A stretch of DNA of 64,000 nucleotides. Source: SB25 sp029560875 (lineage in GTDB: Bacteria; Bacteroidota; Bacteroidia; Bacteroidales; Tenuifilaceae). The stretch lies in the NCBI GenBank assembly GCA_035388225.1, contig DAOOPM010000001.1, positions 124,001-188,000 of the forward strand, given 5' to 3'. Positions 37,870 through 46,252 of the stretch are shown here, in pieces. The notes beneath the pieces are model-generated. The model worked only from the letters and a program-made list of their open reading frames with translations, searched no databases and was not told the origin of the DNA. The number at the start of each line of letters is the position of its first letter. Positions within the stretch are counted from its first letter, which is position 1. Both the position numbers and the translations under genes were made by a program.

Positions 37870-38442
37870 CTAATCCTTTGCAAATTTTTTGGCGTTAATC
37901 TCAACCTTTAAGATAAAAAAGAAACTATCCTCATCGAGCGGCAAAAATTGGTAATTGAGAGTTTCCCCAGTTTTACGAGCAATATCAATTAATCCTAAAC
38001 CTGCGCCTCCCTTTTCGGATAAGCTTCCCTCGCGAATTTGACGTTTGTACATCTCCTTTAGTTCACTTGCCGATGCATTATTCACTGTAATTAATGCCTG
38101 CTCTAGGGGCTCCTTATGCTTTTTAGAAACCTTATTGGAGGTTATAACATAGTATGTGTCGTGTTTCTTACCAATAATAAAAAGGCCATTCCCAATATTC
38201 CTTTCCTTTATCTCATCAGAGTGTTTATTCATATTCTGAAGAGTTTCAACCATAACATGATAAACTTTACGCTGAACAGAACGTTCCTCGCTGTTTTTTT
38301 CCATATCGGACTCAGCCATGGAAGTAAACATTTTAGTAATCTCATGGCTAAACTCTCCAAGGTAAACCAAGGAAAAACCATTTTCAATCATCTCATCGTA
38401 AATGTTCGATACAGACTTAATGAAATTGAATGTAAGGTTCAT
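37870..38442 (-). CDS. siaB: SiaB-family protein kinase (DUF6272, HATPase-like)
   Basis: 190 residues. GHKL-type ATP-site parts are visible: the N-box-like VYHVMVETLQNMNKHS (about 68-83) and the glycine box EKGGAGLGLIDIARKTG (about 142-158). GFSLVYLGEFSHEIT near the N-terminus and NGLFIIGKKHDTYYVITSN are typical of the SiaB/DUF6272 family. SiaB phosphorylates SiaC, the switch protein, against the PP2C phosphatase SiaA. A SiaC-like and a SpoIIE phosphatase gene are elsewhere in this window. It is probably co-transcribed with the downstream Omp85-like gene. Kinase activity and partners are inference from the family. Confidence 0.85.
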   Translation of the reverse strand: MNLTFNFIKSVSNIYDEMIENGFSLVYLGEFSHEITKMFTSMAESDMEKNSEERSVQRKVYHVMVETLQNMNKHSDEIKERNIGNGLFIIGKKHDTYYVITSNKVSKKHKEPLEQALITVNNASASELKEMYKRQIREGSLSEKGGAGLGLIDIARKTGETLNYQFLPLDEDSFFFILKVEINAKKFAKD

Positions 38443-38527
38443 ATCGTTCCTTTTTATAGATTATACATCAACAATAATGTGGCTAAATATATGTAAACTT
38501 TAACCACATTCCAAAAATATAGATAAG

Positions 38528-38551
38528 AAATAAGGGTTGGAAAACCAACCC
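38528..38551 (-). terminator. Probable terminator of the M49 peptidase gene
   Basis: GGGTTGG, loop AAAA, CCAACCC just beyond the stop. The U-tract is weak, so attenuation rather than full termination is possible. Confidence 0.55.
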
Positions 38552-38560
38552 TCCTAAATG

Positions 38561-40192
38561 CTACAATCCAAGCATCTCTTTGCCTTGAATACATCTAATA
38601 TCACGAGGGATATCCGCTTCGGCAACTCTATTTAGATCCTTTTGAAGCTCCTCCCCAATAAGTCCTTTCTCTGCAAATAGTTTCTTGGTTCCTTCGTAGT
38701 CACCATTACCTTGAAGTGTTAAGATATCTTTTGCAAGAGAATTCATAGCCTCAGTCATCTTATCAAAGTTAACCTTATATGTGCCTGTTTCTGGGTTTCG
38801 TTCAAAAGCACCACGTTCCTGCAAGTAATAGAAACAAACCATATTTGCTTTTCCATGAGAGGATGCTAATCCAAATCTTACAGAACGGAAAATACCAGCA
38901 ACAAAGGTTACATAGTTATCCATCATATCCTTCTCTGGTAATTCTCCCATCTCGGCAAGTTTCGAAACCATATACAATCCCATTATATCAGCCTTTCCTT
39001 CCTCTAATGCACTATGCATTTCTTTCATCGCTTCGCGAACAGTTCCTTTTCCTTTCACAAGATTTTTAATACCTAACCCATGTCCTACTTCATGAAACAT
39101 AACATTTTCAAAAAATGCATCAAACTTGATATGTCCACGCTGACTCTCATCAATAAGAATATTTCCAATGGGTAGAAGTATTTTATCGAACTTGTATTTC
39201 ATTGCATTTTTTAACTGCAACTTTCTACTACCTTTCTCTAAGTGTACTTTAGGGTCATTGGGTAAATTAATCGCAATTGTTTTACTTCCTGCATTACAAT
39301 CACCAGCGTAGAACACTACATCATAAACACCCAAATCAGAGTCTAATCCTGGTACTTCTTTTTTGTATGCTGGCTCAACAGGTAAACTCTCCTGAAGTTT
39401 TGGAAGAAAAGTTGCAAAACGTCCAATCTTCTGCGTCCAATCCAAATCTTTAATTAAAACATATGCTTCATGAGCCGCTTTATAGTTAAACAAGGCATCC
39501 TCGTAATTTTCAATTGGTCCAATAACAAAATCAATATTGTTAGTTTTCATGTCCATCCAAGCCATATCACTTGCAAAGTATTCGTCAGTCTGTAATGCCT
39601 CAGCACGGAGGTTAAGGTACTTTTTCAAACCCTCATCTTCAGCCAACTCTGCAGCTTTACGAATTAACTCAACTGCTTTCTCTGTTTTTTCCTTATATGC
39701 AACATGGTAAGGAATTGATTCAAGTTTTCCTTCAGAATTCCGTCTGATTACAGTGTATAGGCTAGTTTTATCCTTGGCATCGAATGATTCAAACTCATCC
39801 TTAGTCATATCAACTGGATAAAACTGAGCACCAAGAGGTTTTTCACCATAACCATCAACAAAAGGTTTATTGTCACCAAGACGCTCCCATGGTCCATAGT
39901 TAATTTCAGCAAATTCAACGGCAGCTTCATCGGTAATCCCTTTAAACAAGTTTTCCTTGTTACCATATGCTTGAAGCCAAAAAATATCATCCATTAACTG
40001 AGCTGCTTCAAATAAATATGGCAACATTTGGCGTTCTTTGGCCGATAAGTGAATAATATCCGAACGAAGTTCTACAGGTGCATACTCATCAACTTTCTTT
40101 TGCATGGGAGATTTCTCCTCCTTGTTTTGTTTTGTTCCACATGATGTAAATGCAATAGTTGAAACTAATGCATATACCAGATATTTTTTCAT
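38561..40192 (-). CDS. M49-like (dipeptidyl-peptidase III-type) lipoprotein peptidase
   Basis: 543 residues. The lipobox is in VSTIAFTSCGTKQ, so it is a membrane-anchored lipoprotein. The zinc motif is HEVGH (near residue 365) in MFHEVGHGLG, followed about 30 residues later by ALEEGKAD, the second-Glu motif of the M49 family (EExxA/D). Classical DPP III has a six-residue HExxGH; here it is the five-residue HExxH variant, known from some bacterial members such as Caldithrix. It would remove dipeptides from N-termini or be a related peptidase. It is coded 24 bases after the unknown-protein gene, so both share an operon. It is often misannotated, so the exact specificity is uncertain. Confidence 0.8.
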   Translation of the reverse strand: MKKYLVYALVSTIAFTSCGTKQNKEEKSPMQKKVDEYAPVELRSDIIHLSAKERQMLPYLFEAAQLMDDIFWLQAYGNKENLFKGITDEAAVEFAEINYGPWERLGDNKPFVDGYGEKPLGAQFYPVDMTKDEFESFDAKDKTSLYTVIRRNSEGKLESIPYHVAYKEKTEKAVELIRKAAELAEDEGLKKYLNLRAEALQTDEYFASDMAWMDMKTNNIDFVIGPIENYEDALFNYKAAHEAYVLIKDLDWTQKIGRFATFLPKLQESLPVEPAYKKEVPGLDSDLGVYDVVFYAGDCNAGSKTIAINLPNDPKVHLEKGSRKLQLKNAMKYKFDKILLPIGNILIDESQRGHIKFDAFFENVMFHEVGHGLGIKNLVKGKGTVREAMKEMHSALEEGKADIMGLYMVSKLAEMGELPEKDMMDNYVTFVAGIFRSVRFGLASSHGKANMVCFYYLQERGAFERNPETGTYKVNFDKMTEAMNSLAKDILTLQGNGDYEGTKKLFAEKGLIGEELQKDLNRVAEADIPRDIRCIQGKEMLGL

Positions 40193-40216
40193 GATTGATT
40201 TGAGGTTTAATTTATA

Positions 40217-40921
40217 CTATTTGTTTTCTTCTAAAACATCGTCGGAATTAAACTTAAATCCTAAGCGCTTACCAGTCTGTAACTTTGAATTCTCTATTTT
40301 AGTATTCATCTGCATAACCGATGCAATCTTAACAACATCGTAAGGTGGAACCAACAAATCGAATTCAAGGGCGTATAGAATGGCAGACTCTATAATTTGT
40401 TTGATAGCATCCTTGTCAACTGTAGCGGTACCAAAGTTATTGTAAAGAAATCCCATTTGACGCTTACCTTCCACAAAGTAGTGGCGATCCTTATTTACAA
40501 ATATTCTACCAATAAGGTACCCGAGGTCATCTAAGCGGTTGTACTTAAAAGAATCCGTTAGAAAGTTGTAAACATTAATTATGCCACAATACGAAGCTAA
40601 TTTATTTTCTTTCACATACGATAACTTCCAGATACTGTGGTCACGGTCGAATTCAAAAATATTTGTATGCATGCTAAAAATAAGCAAATCGCCTGCAACC
40701 CGAATCTCTGCCTCATACTTTCCTCTATCCCTGTACTCCAATCGAACTCTTTTATCAACATTTCTTAAATTAAAGTTTAGGTCGTTGGACATTTCGTGCA
40801 ACACCTCCTTAATCATATTGAAAACCTCGAAGGTGTTGTCGTAAATTTTTTGCTTAAGAACTGCTTTTTCAGATAAAAGTCCAGTAATTAGCTGCTTTGG
40901 CTCCTGTTGAGGATTATCCAT
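40217..40921 (-). CDS. Conserved protein of unknown function
   Basis: 234 residues, not recognised. No signal peptide or transmembrane segment is seen. The N-terminal third is helical (KQLITGLLSEKAVLKQKIYDN, EVFNMIKEVLHEMSNDLN). The middle has a strand-rich part with charged pairs (RVRLEYRDRGKYEAEIRVAG, HTNIFEFDRDHSIWKLSYV), then NVYNFLTDSFKYNR and IFVNKDRHYFVEGKRQMGF. The end is KLQTGKRLGFKFNSDDVLEENK. It is the first gene of an operon with the M49 lipoprotein gene, and its promoter box is at 40946-40953. A cytoplasmic role is likely; no function can be assigned. Confidence 0.6.
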   Translation of the reverse strand: MDNPQQEPKQLITGLLSEKAVLKQKIYDNTFEVFNMIKEVLHEMSNDLNFNLRNVDKRVRLEYRDRGKYEAEIRVAGDLLIFSMHTNIFEFDRDHSIWKLSYVKENKLASYCGIINVYNFLTDSFKYNRLDDLGYLIGRIFVNKDRHYFVEGKRQMGFLYNNFGTATVDKDAIKQIIESAILYALEFDLLVPPYDVVKIASVMQMNTKIENSKLQTGKRLGFKFNSDDVLEENK

Positions 40922-40945
40922 TGGTATGCAATTTAAAGTTTAATC

Positions 40946-40953
40946 CAAATATA
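40946..40953 (-). promoter_or_regulatory. Promoter -7 box for the unknown protein/M49 operon
   Basis: CAAATATA is the complement of TATATTTG, a perfect TAnnTTTG, 25 bases upstream of the ATG. Confidence 0.5.
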
Positions 40954-40978
40954 CAAATGTTATTAGACTACTGCAAGT

Positions 40979-42454
40979 TTAGTAGGCCTGTGCAAAAATG
41001 GCCCTTTGCTTTGAAGGTTTTCCCGTTACAATACATTTACCCTCCTCTAATTCTCCATCAATAGGTATGCATCGAATTGTAGCTTTAGTCTCCTCCTTAA
41101 TTAATTGCTCTGTTTCCACAGTACCATCCCAATGCGCTAGCACAAATCCACCTTTCTCAGCGATGACCTTTTTAAACTCATCGTAACTATCAACCTTAGT
41201 AGTATTAAGGGCTCTGTAATCAACCGCTTTATTGTATAGGTTACTTTGAATATCATCGAGAAGATTTACAATAGATTCAGCCAAATTATCCTGTGAAACG
41301 AACTGTTTCTGCAACGTATCGCGACGAGCAACCTCAACCGTTCCTTTCTCCAAATCTTTAGGTCCAATAGCAATTCTAACAGGATAACCCTTCATCTCGT
41401 ACTCTGCAAATTTAAACCCTGGCTTATAGTTATCCCTATTATCATAATGAGTTGTAACACCACGTTTATGCAACTCCTCACGCAAATGATTTACAGTATC
41501 AGAAATCTTAGCCAATTCTTCGTCGCTTTTATAGATAGGTACAAAAACAACTTGTGTTGGAGCCAACTTTGGAGGTAAAACCAGCCCGTTATCGTCGGAG
41601 TGAGTCATTACCAAAGCTCCCATTAAACGGGTTGAAACACCCCAGGAGGTTGCCCAAACGTAATCGAGAACACTCTCCTTATTCAAGAATTTAACATCAA
41701 ACGCCTTTGCGAAATTCTGTCCAAGGAAATGAGATGTGCCAGCCTGAAGCGCCTTTCCATCCTGCATCATAGCCTCAATTGAGTAGGTATCGAGCGCACC
41801 AGCGAATCGTTCCGATTCCGATTTACGACCAATTACTACTGGCATTGCCATCCAATTCTGAGCAAATGTTGAGTAAACATTAATCATACGCTCAGCCTCC
41901 TCTATTGCCTCCTGCTTGGTAGCGTGAGCTGTGTGCCCTTCCTGCCAAAGGAACTCTGCTGTACGAAGGAATAAACGCGTACGCATCTCCCAGCGAACTA
42001 CGTTAGCCCATTGGTTTAGAAGTATTGGTAAATCGCGGTACGACTGTATCCAAGTTTTATATGTATTCCAGATTATTGTCTCGGAAGTAGGACGAACAAT
42101 AAGCTCTTCCTCAAGTTTAGCCTCTTCATCAACAACAATACCCTTACCTTTAGGGTCATTCTTTAAACGGTAATGCGTAACAACGGCACATTCCTTAGCA
42201 AAGCCTTCCACATGAGAAGCCTCTTTGCTAAAAAACGATTTTGGTATAAACAAAGGGAAGTATGCATTCTGATGCCCTGTTTCCTTGAACATTTTATCAA
42301 GTTGTGCTTGCATTTTTTCCCATATTGCATAACCGTACGGCTTAATAACCATACATCCACGAACAGCGGAATAATCAGCTAGTCCAGCCTTAGTTACAAT
42401 ATCGTTATACCACTGTGAATAATTTTCACTTCTGCTTGTAATTTCCTTCGCCAT
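40979..42454 (-). CDS. proS: Prolyl-tRNA synthetase, archaeal/eukaryote-like short type
   Basis: 491 residues. This is the type without the bacterial editing insertion, as in most Bacteroidota. Class II motifs are visible: GCMVIKPYGYAIWEKMQ (near motif 1), RTRLFLRTAEFLWQEGHTAH (motif 2), and GVSTRLMGALVMTHSDDNGLVLPP (motif 3). The anticodon-binding domain and a Cys-containing C-terminal part (IRCIPIDGE, CIVTGKPSKQRAIFAQAY) complete it. Monocistronic, with a -7 box at 42504-42511. Confidence 0.95.
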   Translation of the reverse strand: MAKEITSRSENYSQWYNDIVTKAGLADYSAVRGCMVIKPYGYAIWEKMQAQLDKMFKETGHQNAYFPLFIPKSFFSKEASHVEGFAKECAVVTHYRLKNDPKGKGIVVDEEAKLEEELIVRPTSETIIWNTYKTWIQSYRDLPILLNQWANVVRWEMRTRLFLRTAEFLWQEGHTAHATKQEAIEEAERMINVYSTFAQNWMAMPVVIGRKSESERFAGALDTYSIEAMMQDGKALQAGTSHFLGQNFAKAFDVKFLNKESVLDYVWATSWGVSTRLMGALVMTHSDDNGLVLPPKLAPTQVVFVPIYKSDEELAKISDTVNHLREELHKRGVTTHYDNRDNYKPGFKFAEYEMKGYPVRIAIGPKDLEKGTVEVARRDTLQKQFVSQDNLAESIVNLLDDIQSNLYNKAVDYRALNTTKVDSYDEFKKVIAEKGGFVLAHWDGTVETEQLIKEETKATIRCIPIDGELEEGKCIVTGKPSKQRAIFAQAY

Positions 42455-42503
42455 AGCGCTTTCTTGGTATGAAATTTGTAGTAAATCGGTTAATAATTTG
42501 AAA

Positions 42504-42511
42504 CAAAAATA
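42504..42511 (-). promoter_or_regulatory. Promoter -7 box for proS
   Basis: The complement reads TATTTTTG, matching TAnnTTTG, 50 bases from the ATG. Confidence 0.45.
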
Positions 42512-42542
42512 ACGATAATTTTAATGTTATACTATAACCTGC

Positions 42543-42551
42543 AAGGAGGTG
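42543..42551 (+). promoter_or_regulatory. Strong Shine-Dalgarno site of the Tyr/Ser-rich lipoprotein gene
   Basis: AAGGAGGTG is a full match to the 16S anti-SD. The ATG lies 4 bases after it. Such sites are rare in Bacteroidota, where most genes here have only A-rich leaders, so this gene may be translated at high level. Confidence 0.6.
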
Positions 42552-42555
42552 CACT

Positions 42556-43896
42556 ATGAAAACCAAAACCAACATTCCGATGCTTACGTTGCTTGGACTA
42601 TTTATGATGTCGTGTGCATCAAGTTCACAAGTAGGTAAAACTTCGTCGTGGAACGACGAAATATATGGTTCAACTTCAAAACCTCAAACCGCTCAACTTG
42701 CACAAAACGAAGAACAAAGTGACACTCCTGAGAAGACGGTAAACTCCAACTACGCAAATCTGGAACAAAAATACTCTGATGTTATTGAAATAGATATGGA
42801 TAGTATCAAAAATGATACCGTAATATATAGAGCAGAGGAAACAAACCCTTACAGCAGGGTTCTTTCCGATTCTTACCAAGAATCGTACGAACGTAGGTTA
42901 AGAGGCCTAAGCGATCCGTACTATAGAATGGAGAACTGGTCGACTTACTATTCCGACGATTACTGGTATGCGCAAGGTTATGACCCTTATTTTTATAACG
43001 TTGTTGTTATGGGCAACCAAGTTTGGGTTGAACCTCGGTATATTTCTGCAATGTTTGGCTGGCCTAGAAATAATTTCAGCGTTGGGTTTGGATTTGGGTG
43101 GAACTATGGTTACTGGAATTACAACCCTTGGTACTGGAATTACCCCTATAACTATAATTATAATTATTACGGATACAATCCTTGGCACAACAACTCCTAC
43201 TGGTGGGGATGGAACGATGGATATTGGGCTGGAAACAACTCAAATAATATCTCAAACAACTCCTACTATGGTAGAAGAGTGAATGGAACCAACAATTACA
43301 CAACACGTAGAACGGGCATAAGCACAACAACAGATGGAAGTCAAACTGTTGTTTCACGCCGTAGAGATGGAAGCACATCTACCTCTAATCCCGTTGTTTC
43401 TACACGTAGGACTCAAACCAGAGTTACTCCTACATACGAATCCAATGGACGACGTAACACTAACGGCACTAGCCAAATATCAACTGAATCAAGAAGAACA
43501 AGTGTAACCAATACACGCCGAGTATCAGAAAGACCCACTCGAGAAATTGGAGTTTCTGAACCAACCCGCAGATCATACAATCAATCAAACGGAAGAACTA
43601 GAACATCTACAGACAACAGCTCTAGAAGAAGCGAGGGTGCACAAAACAACAATGTATCTGGGGCAAATCGCACTTCTTCTGGAAGTAGAAGTACTACACC
43701 CACATACAATAGGCCCGAAAGAGTAAGTTCACCTGCATCAACATCAAGAAGTAACGATTCCTACAAGCCATCAGGCTCTAGCAATAGGTCTTCATCCTCA
43801 GGAAGCAACTATAGTGGATCAAGCAATAGATCATCTAGTTCTTCGAGTTCATCAAACTCGTCATCGGGTTCAAATTCCAACACAAGAAGACGATAA
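42556..43896 (+). CDS. Lipoprotein with Tyr/Trp/Asn-rich centre and Ser/Arg-rich tail
   Basis: 446 residues. Lipobox in LGLFMMSCASSSQ, so lipidated and anchored. After an acidic linker, residues about 100-250 are very rich in Tyr, Trp, Asn and Gly (NYGYWNYNPWYWNYPYNY). The tail (about 250-446) is dominated by Ser, Arg, Thr and Asn with repeats of RRT/SSNRSSSS type and ends SNTRRR. No enzymatic domain is recognised. It is expressed behind a strong Shine-Dalgarno and ends at a 12-base-stem terminator. Relatives of this Tyr/Asn-rich shape are known only as hypothetical proteins of Bacteroidota as far as I can tell. It could bind carbohydrates, nucleic acid or the surface, but that is a guess. 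Confidence 0.65.
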   Translation: MKTKTNIPMLTLLGLFMMSCASSSQVGKTSSWNDEIYGSTSKPQTAQLAQNEEQSDTPEKTVNSNYANLEQKYSDVIEIDMDSIKNDTVIYRAEETNPYSRVLSDSYQESYERRLRGLSDPYYRMENWSTYYSDDYWYAQGYDPYFYNVVVMGNQVWVEPRYISAMFGWPRNNFSVGFGFGWNYGYWNYNPWYWNYPYNYNYNYYGYNPWHNNSYWWGWNDGYWAGNNSNNISNNSYYGRRVNGTNNYTTRRTGISTTTDGSQTVVSRRRDGSTSTSNPVVSTRRTQTRVTPTYESNGRRNTNGTSQISTESRRTSVTNTRRVSERPTREIGVSEPTRRSYNQSNGRTRTSTDNSSRRSEGAQNNNVSGANRTSSGSRSTTPTYNRPERVSSPASTSRSNDSYKPSGSSNRSSSSGSNYSGSSNRSSSSSSSSNSSSGSNSNTRRR

Positions 43897-43900
43897 AAAC

Positions 43901-43937
43901 ATTTATAGCGGGGATAATTCTTATTCCCGCTATAAAT
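43901..43937 (+). terminator. Terminator after the Tyr/Ser-rich lipoprotein gene
   Basis: Perfect 12-base arms ATTTATAGCGGG and CCCGCTATAAAT with a 13-base loop, 5 bases beyond the stop. The T-run after it is poor. Confidence 0.65.
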
Positions 43938-43967
43938 ATAATTTACTGAATTTTAATTTTTCAGACT

Positions 43968-45476
43968 ATGAAAAAGTCATTTTTAAAGATTACAATAGCA
44001 ACGCTACTTATCTCATTAAGCAGCAACTTATTTTCACAATCATTGGCCGATGGACTTAGATACTCGCAAACTCTAAACGGAGGTACTGCCCGATTTGTAT
44101 CGATGGGAGGAGCGTTTGGTGCCTTGGGTGCCGACTTTACATCAACCTCCATAAACCCTGCTGGGCTTGGCGTATATAAATCATCGGAATTTACCATTAC
44201 TCCTTCATTTAAGCACAGTAGCATTAAATCATCCTATAATGGGCTTAGCGCATCGGATTCGAGGAATAGGCTATTATTTGACAATATTGGAATTGTTCTT
44301 TCGTATAGCCCTTACAAAAGCGATGAGAACGGAATTATAAACTTCAACATAGGATTTGGGTATAATCGCACAAATGACTTTCATTCTAATTCTATAGCCA
44401 AAGGTTATTATGATAATAGCTCTATAATTGACTACTTTCATAGCAAAGCCAATTCCACAGGCTTAAATCCTGACAATCTAGGATTTAACTCAGGTACTGA
44501 CATTTGGGATATTACCATGGCATATGACACATACCTACTAATTAAGTATGATGATGTTAATAACGAATACATACACTCATTATTCCTAGGAGACTCTGTC
44601 GATCATGAAAACTCAATCTCAACAAAAGGAGGTATGGGCGTTTATGATATCTCGTTTTCTATGAATGTATCAAATAAACTATATGTAGGAGCAAGTATTG
44701 GCATTGCCGATTATAACTTTACTTATGATGCAAAATATTCCGAATGGGCGGAATTAAACAATCAAAGAGATAATAACGAAAGATTTGATAAATTATACTA
44801 CGCTCAATTTTATGAAACAAAAGGAACTGGATACAACTTTAAGGTTGGAGCTATATATAATCCCATTCCTAGCATTAGAATTGGAGCATCAATCCACACA
44901 CCAACATTTTATTCGATGACTGACACATACTCATCTTCCATCAGTTCAGAGTTCGACTCAAGTAATGTTGTAATAAAAAAATATTCTAGTAAATCTCCAT
45001 TAGGAAACTATGATTATGATTTCGAAACCCCATTCAAGTTTATTGGTAGTTTTGCATATATCTTCCAAGGGAAAGGCCTTATTAGCATTGATGTTGAACG
45101 CGTAAACTATGCTTCTATGAAATTTAGAAATGGAGGCGATGGCGACAACTTTAGCGATTTAAACATGGATGCTGAAAACACCTTCAGAAATGTATTCAAT
45201 TTCAGATTAGGAGGCGAGTACCGAATTGGCGATTTTGCACTAAGAGGAGGATATGCCTTTTACCCATCGCCTTATAAGAGTGGATTTATAAACGACAAAG
45301 CAAACATATCGCAATACTCTGGTGGTGTTGGCTACAGGTCGGGAAGTTTCTCAATAGATATGGCCTATTTACACACCGTGAAGAAAGAATCGTACGTTTT
45401 TTATTCTGGAGCAAACCCTGTTGACACTGAAACAAAAGATGGACGATTCCTTATCACCCTTGGATTTAGGTTTTAA
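43968..45476 (+). CDS. OmpP1/FadL-family outer-membrane porin
   Basis: 502 residues. Signal peptide: LKITIATLLISLSSNLFSQ. The N-terminal part has the FadL-like TARFVSMGGAFGALGADFTSTSINPAGLG, the hatch of long-chain fatty-acid transporters. A 14-stranded-type barrel follows and ends in RFLITLGFRF, an aromatic C-terminal strand. Family members carry hydrophobic substrates such as fatty acids or aromatic compounds across the outer membrane. The substrate here is unknown. It follows the lipoprotein gene by 71 bases and is convergent with wbqC. Confidence 0.88.
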   Translation: MKKSFLKITIATLLISLSSNLFSQSLADGLRYSQTLNGGTARFVSMGGAFGALGADFTSTSINPAGLGVYKSSEFTITPSFKHSSIKSSYNGLSASDSRNRLLFDNIGIVLSYSPYKSDENGIINFNIGFGYNRTNDFHSNSIAKGYYDNSSIIDYFHSKANSTGLNPDNLGFNSGTDIWDITMAYDTYLLIKYDDVNNEYIHSLFLGDSVDHENSISTKGGMGVYDISFSMNVSNKLYVGASIGIADYNFTYDAKYSEWAELNNQRDNNERFDKLYYAQFYETKGTGYNFKVGAIYNPIPSIRIGASIHTPTFYSMTDTYSSSISSEFDSSNVVIKKYSSKSPLGNYDYDFETPFKFIGSFAYIFQGKGLISIDVERVNYASMKFRNGGDGDNFSDLNMDAENTFRNVFNFRLGGEYRIGDFALRGGYAFYPSPYKSGFINDKANISQYSGGVGYRSGSFSIDMAYLHTVKKESYVFYSGANPVDTETKDGRFLITLGFRF

Positions 45477-45498
45477 TTTGATATAACATTTTTTTCGA

Positions 45499-45532
45499 GC
45501 CTACCAATCTAATTAATTGGTAGGCTTTTTTA
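45499..45532. terminator. Bidirectional terminator between the FadL-like gene and wbqC
   Basis: GCCTACCAAT (45499-45508), 7-base loop, ATTGGTAGGC (45516-45525), then a T-run. The wbqC stop codon is inside. Confidence 0.88.
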
Positions 45533-46151
45533 TTGAGGCTTCTATTACCTCTATTGCAGAAAGTCCCTCATTAAAAAGCAAATCGATAATGCTTAAATTG
45601 GGTACAAAACCAAATTTATTGGAAAAGACCTGAAAATATTCCGAAGGCACAAATTGCGTATCATTTAAAAAATCAACCTTTGGTGAAATTAAATTACGAA
45701 AATCCACCTCGTAATTAGGTTCATATTGAGTTGTAGTCTGAATGTTTGGTTGTATAGATAAGAAATCGAAAATTGCATTCATCAACAAAAAATCAAACTC
45801 AAAAAGGTTTGTATAATGCTTGATGTAAAAGGGTTCAAGAATATCAGCCACAAAATCATAATAGGCCGAAGTTCTATAGGCCGATTCAATGGTTTTCCAA
45901 TGGTTCTTCTGCCATAGAGTTGAATTATCAATTTCTATTAACTTAATAGGTGTATGGTTTCCTTGAGTTTTTACAACAGGAATAGTCAATGGAATTGGCC
46001 CATTTGCTCCAAGTATTACACACCTATTGCGGTATGTTTGTTTTGTGTAGTTTTCGGTCGATTCAATATATATATTTTTATACTGTATTAACTTAGCAAA
46101 ATACTGTACAGGGGGCAAATAGCCTATGGATAATATGGCGGAACTGCTCAT
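45513..46151 (-). CDS. WbqC-family protein
   Basis: 212 residues. The start SSSAILSIGYLPPVQYFAKL and the segment YTKQTYRNRCVILGANGPIPL with a later KTIESAYRTSAYYDFV are the WbqC signature. Relatives are linked with O-antigen or sugar-nucleotide loci, and the enzymatic role is still unclear. Single gene, with its own promoter box (46181-46188). Confidence 0.88.
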   Translation of the reverse strand: MSSSAILSIGYLPPVQYFAKLIQYKNIYIESTENYTKQTYRNRCVILGANGPIPLTIPVVKTQGNHTPIKLIEIDNSTLWQKNHWKTIESAYRTSAYYDFVADILEPFYIKHYTNLFEFDFLLMNAIFDFLSIQPNIQTTTQYEPNYEVDFRNLISPKVDFLNDTQFVPSEYFQVFSNKFGFVPNLSIIDLLFNEGLSAIEVIEASIKKPTN

Positions 46152-46180
46152 CGTTATTTAAAATTTCAAAGATAATACGG

Positions 46181-46188
46181 CAAAATTA
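46181..46188 (-). promoter_or_regulatory. Promoter -7 box for wbqC
   Basis: The complement of CAAAATTA reads TAATTTTG, followed by C. It lies 30 bases upstream of the ATG. Confidence 0.5.
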
Positions 46189-46199
46189 AATATCCTTTT

Positions 46200-46231
46200 A
46201 AAATAAAAACCCCCGAGGAATTTCCCCGAGG
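46200..46231 (-). terminator. Probable terminator of the dapB-lepB operon
   Basis: ACCC(C)CGAGGA/TCCCCGAGGGT forms an 11-pair hairpin with two mismatches. The A-run at 46201-46208 gives a U-tract on the minus strand. Confidence 0.55.
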
Positions 46232-46252
46232 GTAATATTTTATATAACTGGT

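Noticed and set aside
42907..43378. Long overlapping frames on both strands inside the Tyr/Ser-rich lipoprotein gene
   Set aside because: They are shadows caused by the repetitive composition. They lack signal, family and starts.
46206..46230. CCCCGAGG direct repeat after lepB
   Set aside because: It reads better as an imperfect hairpin with a U-tract, that is, a terminator.
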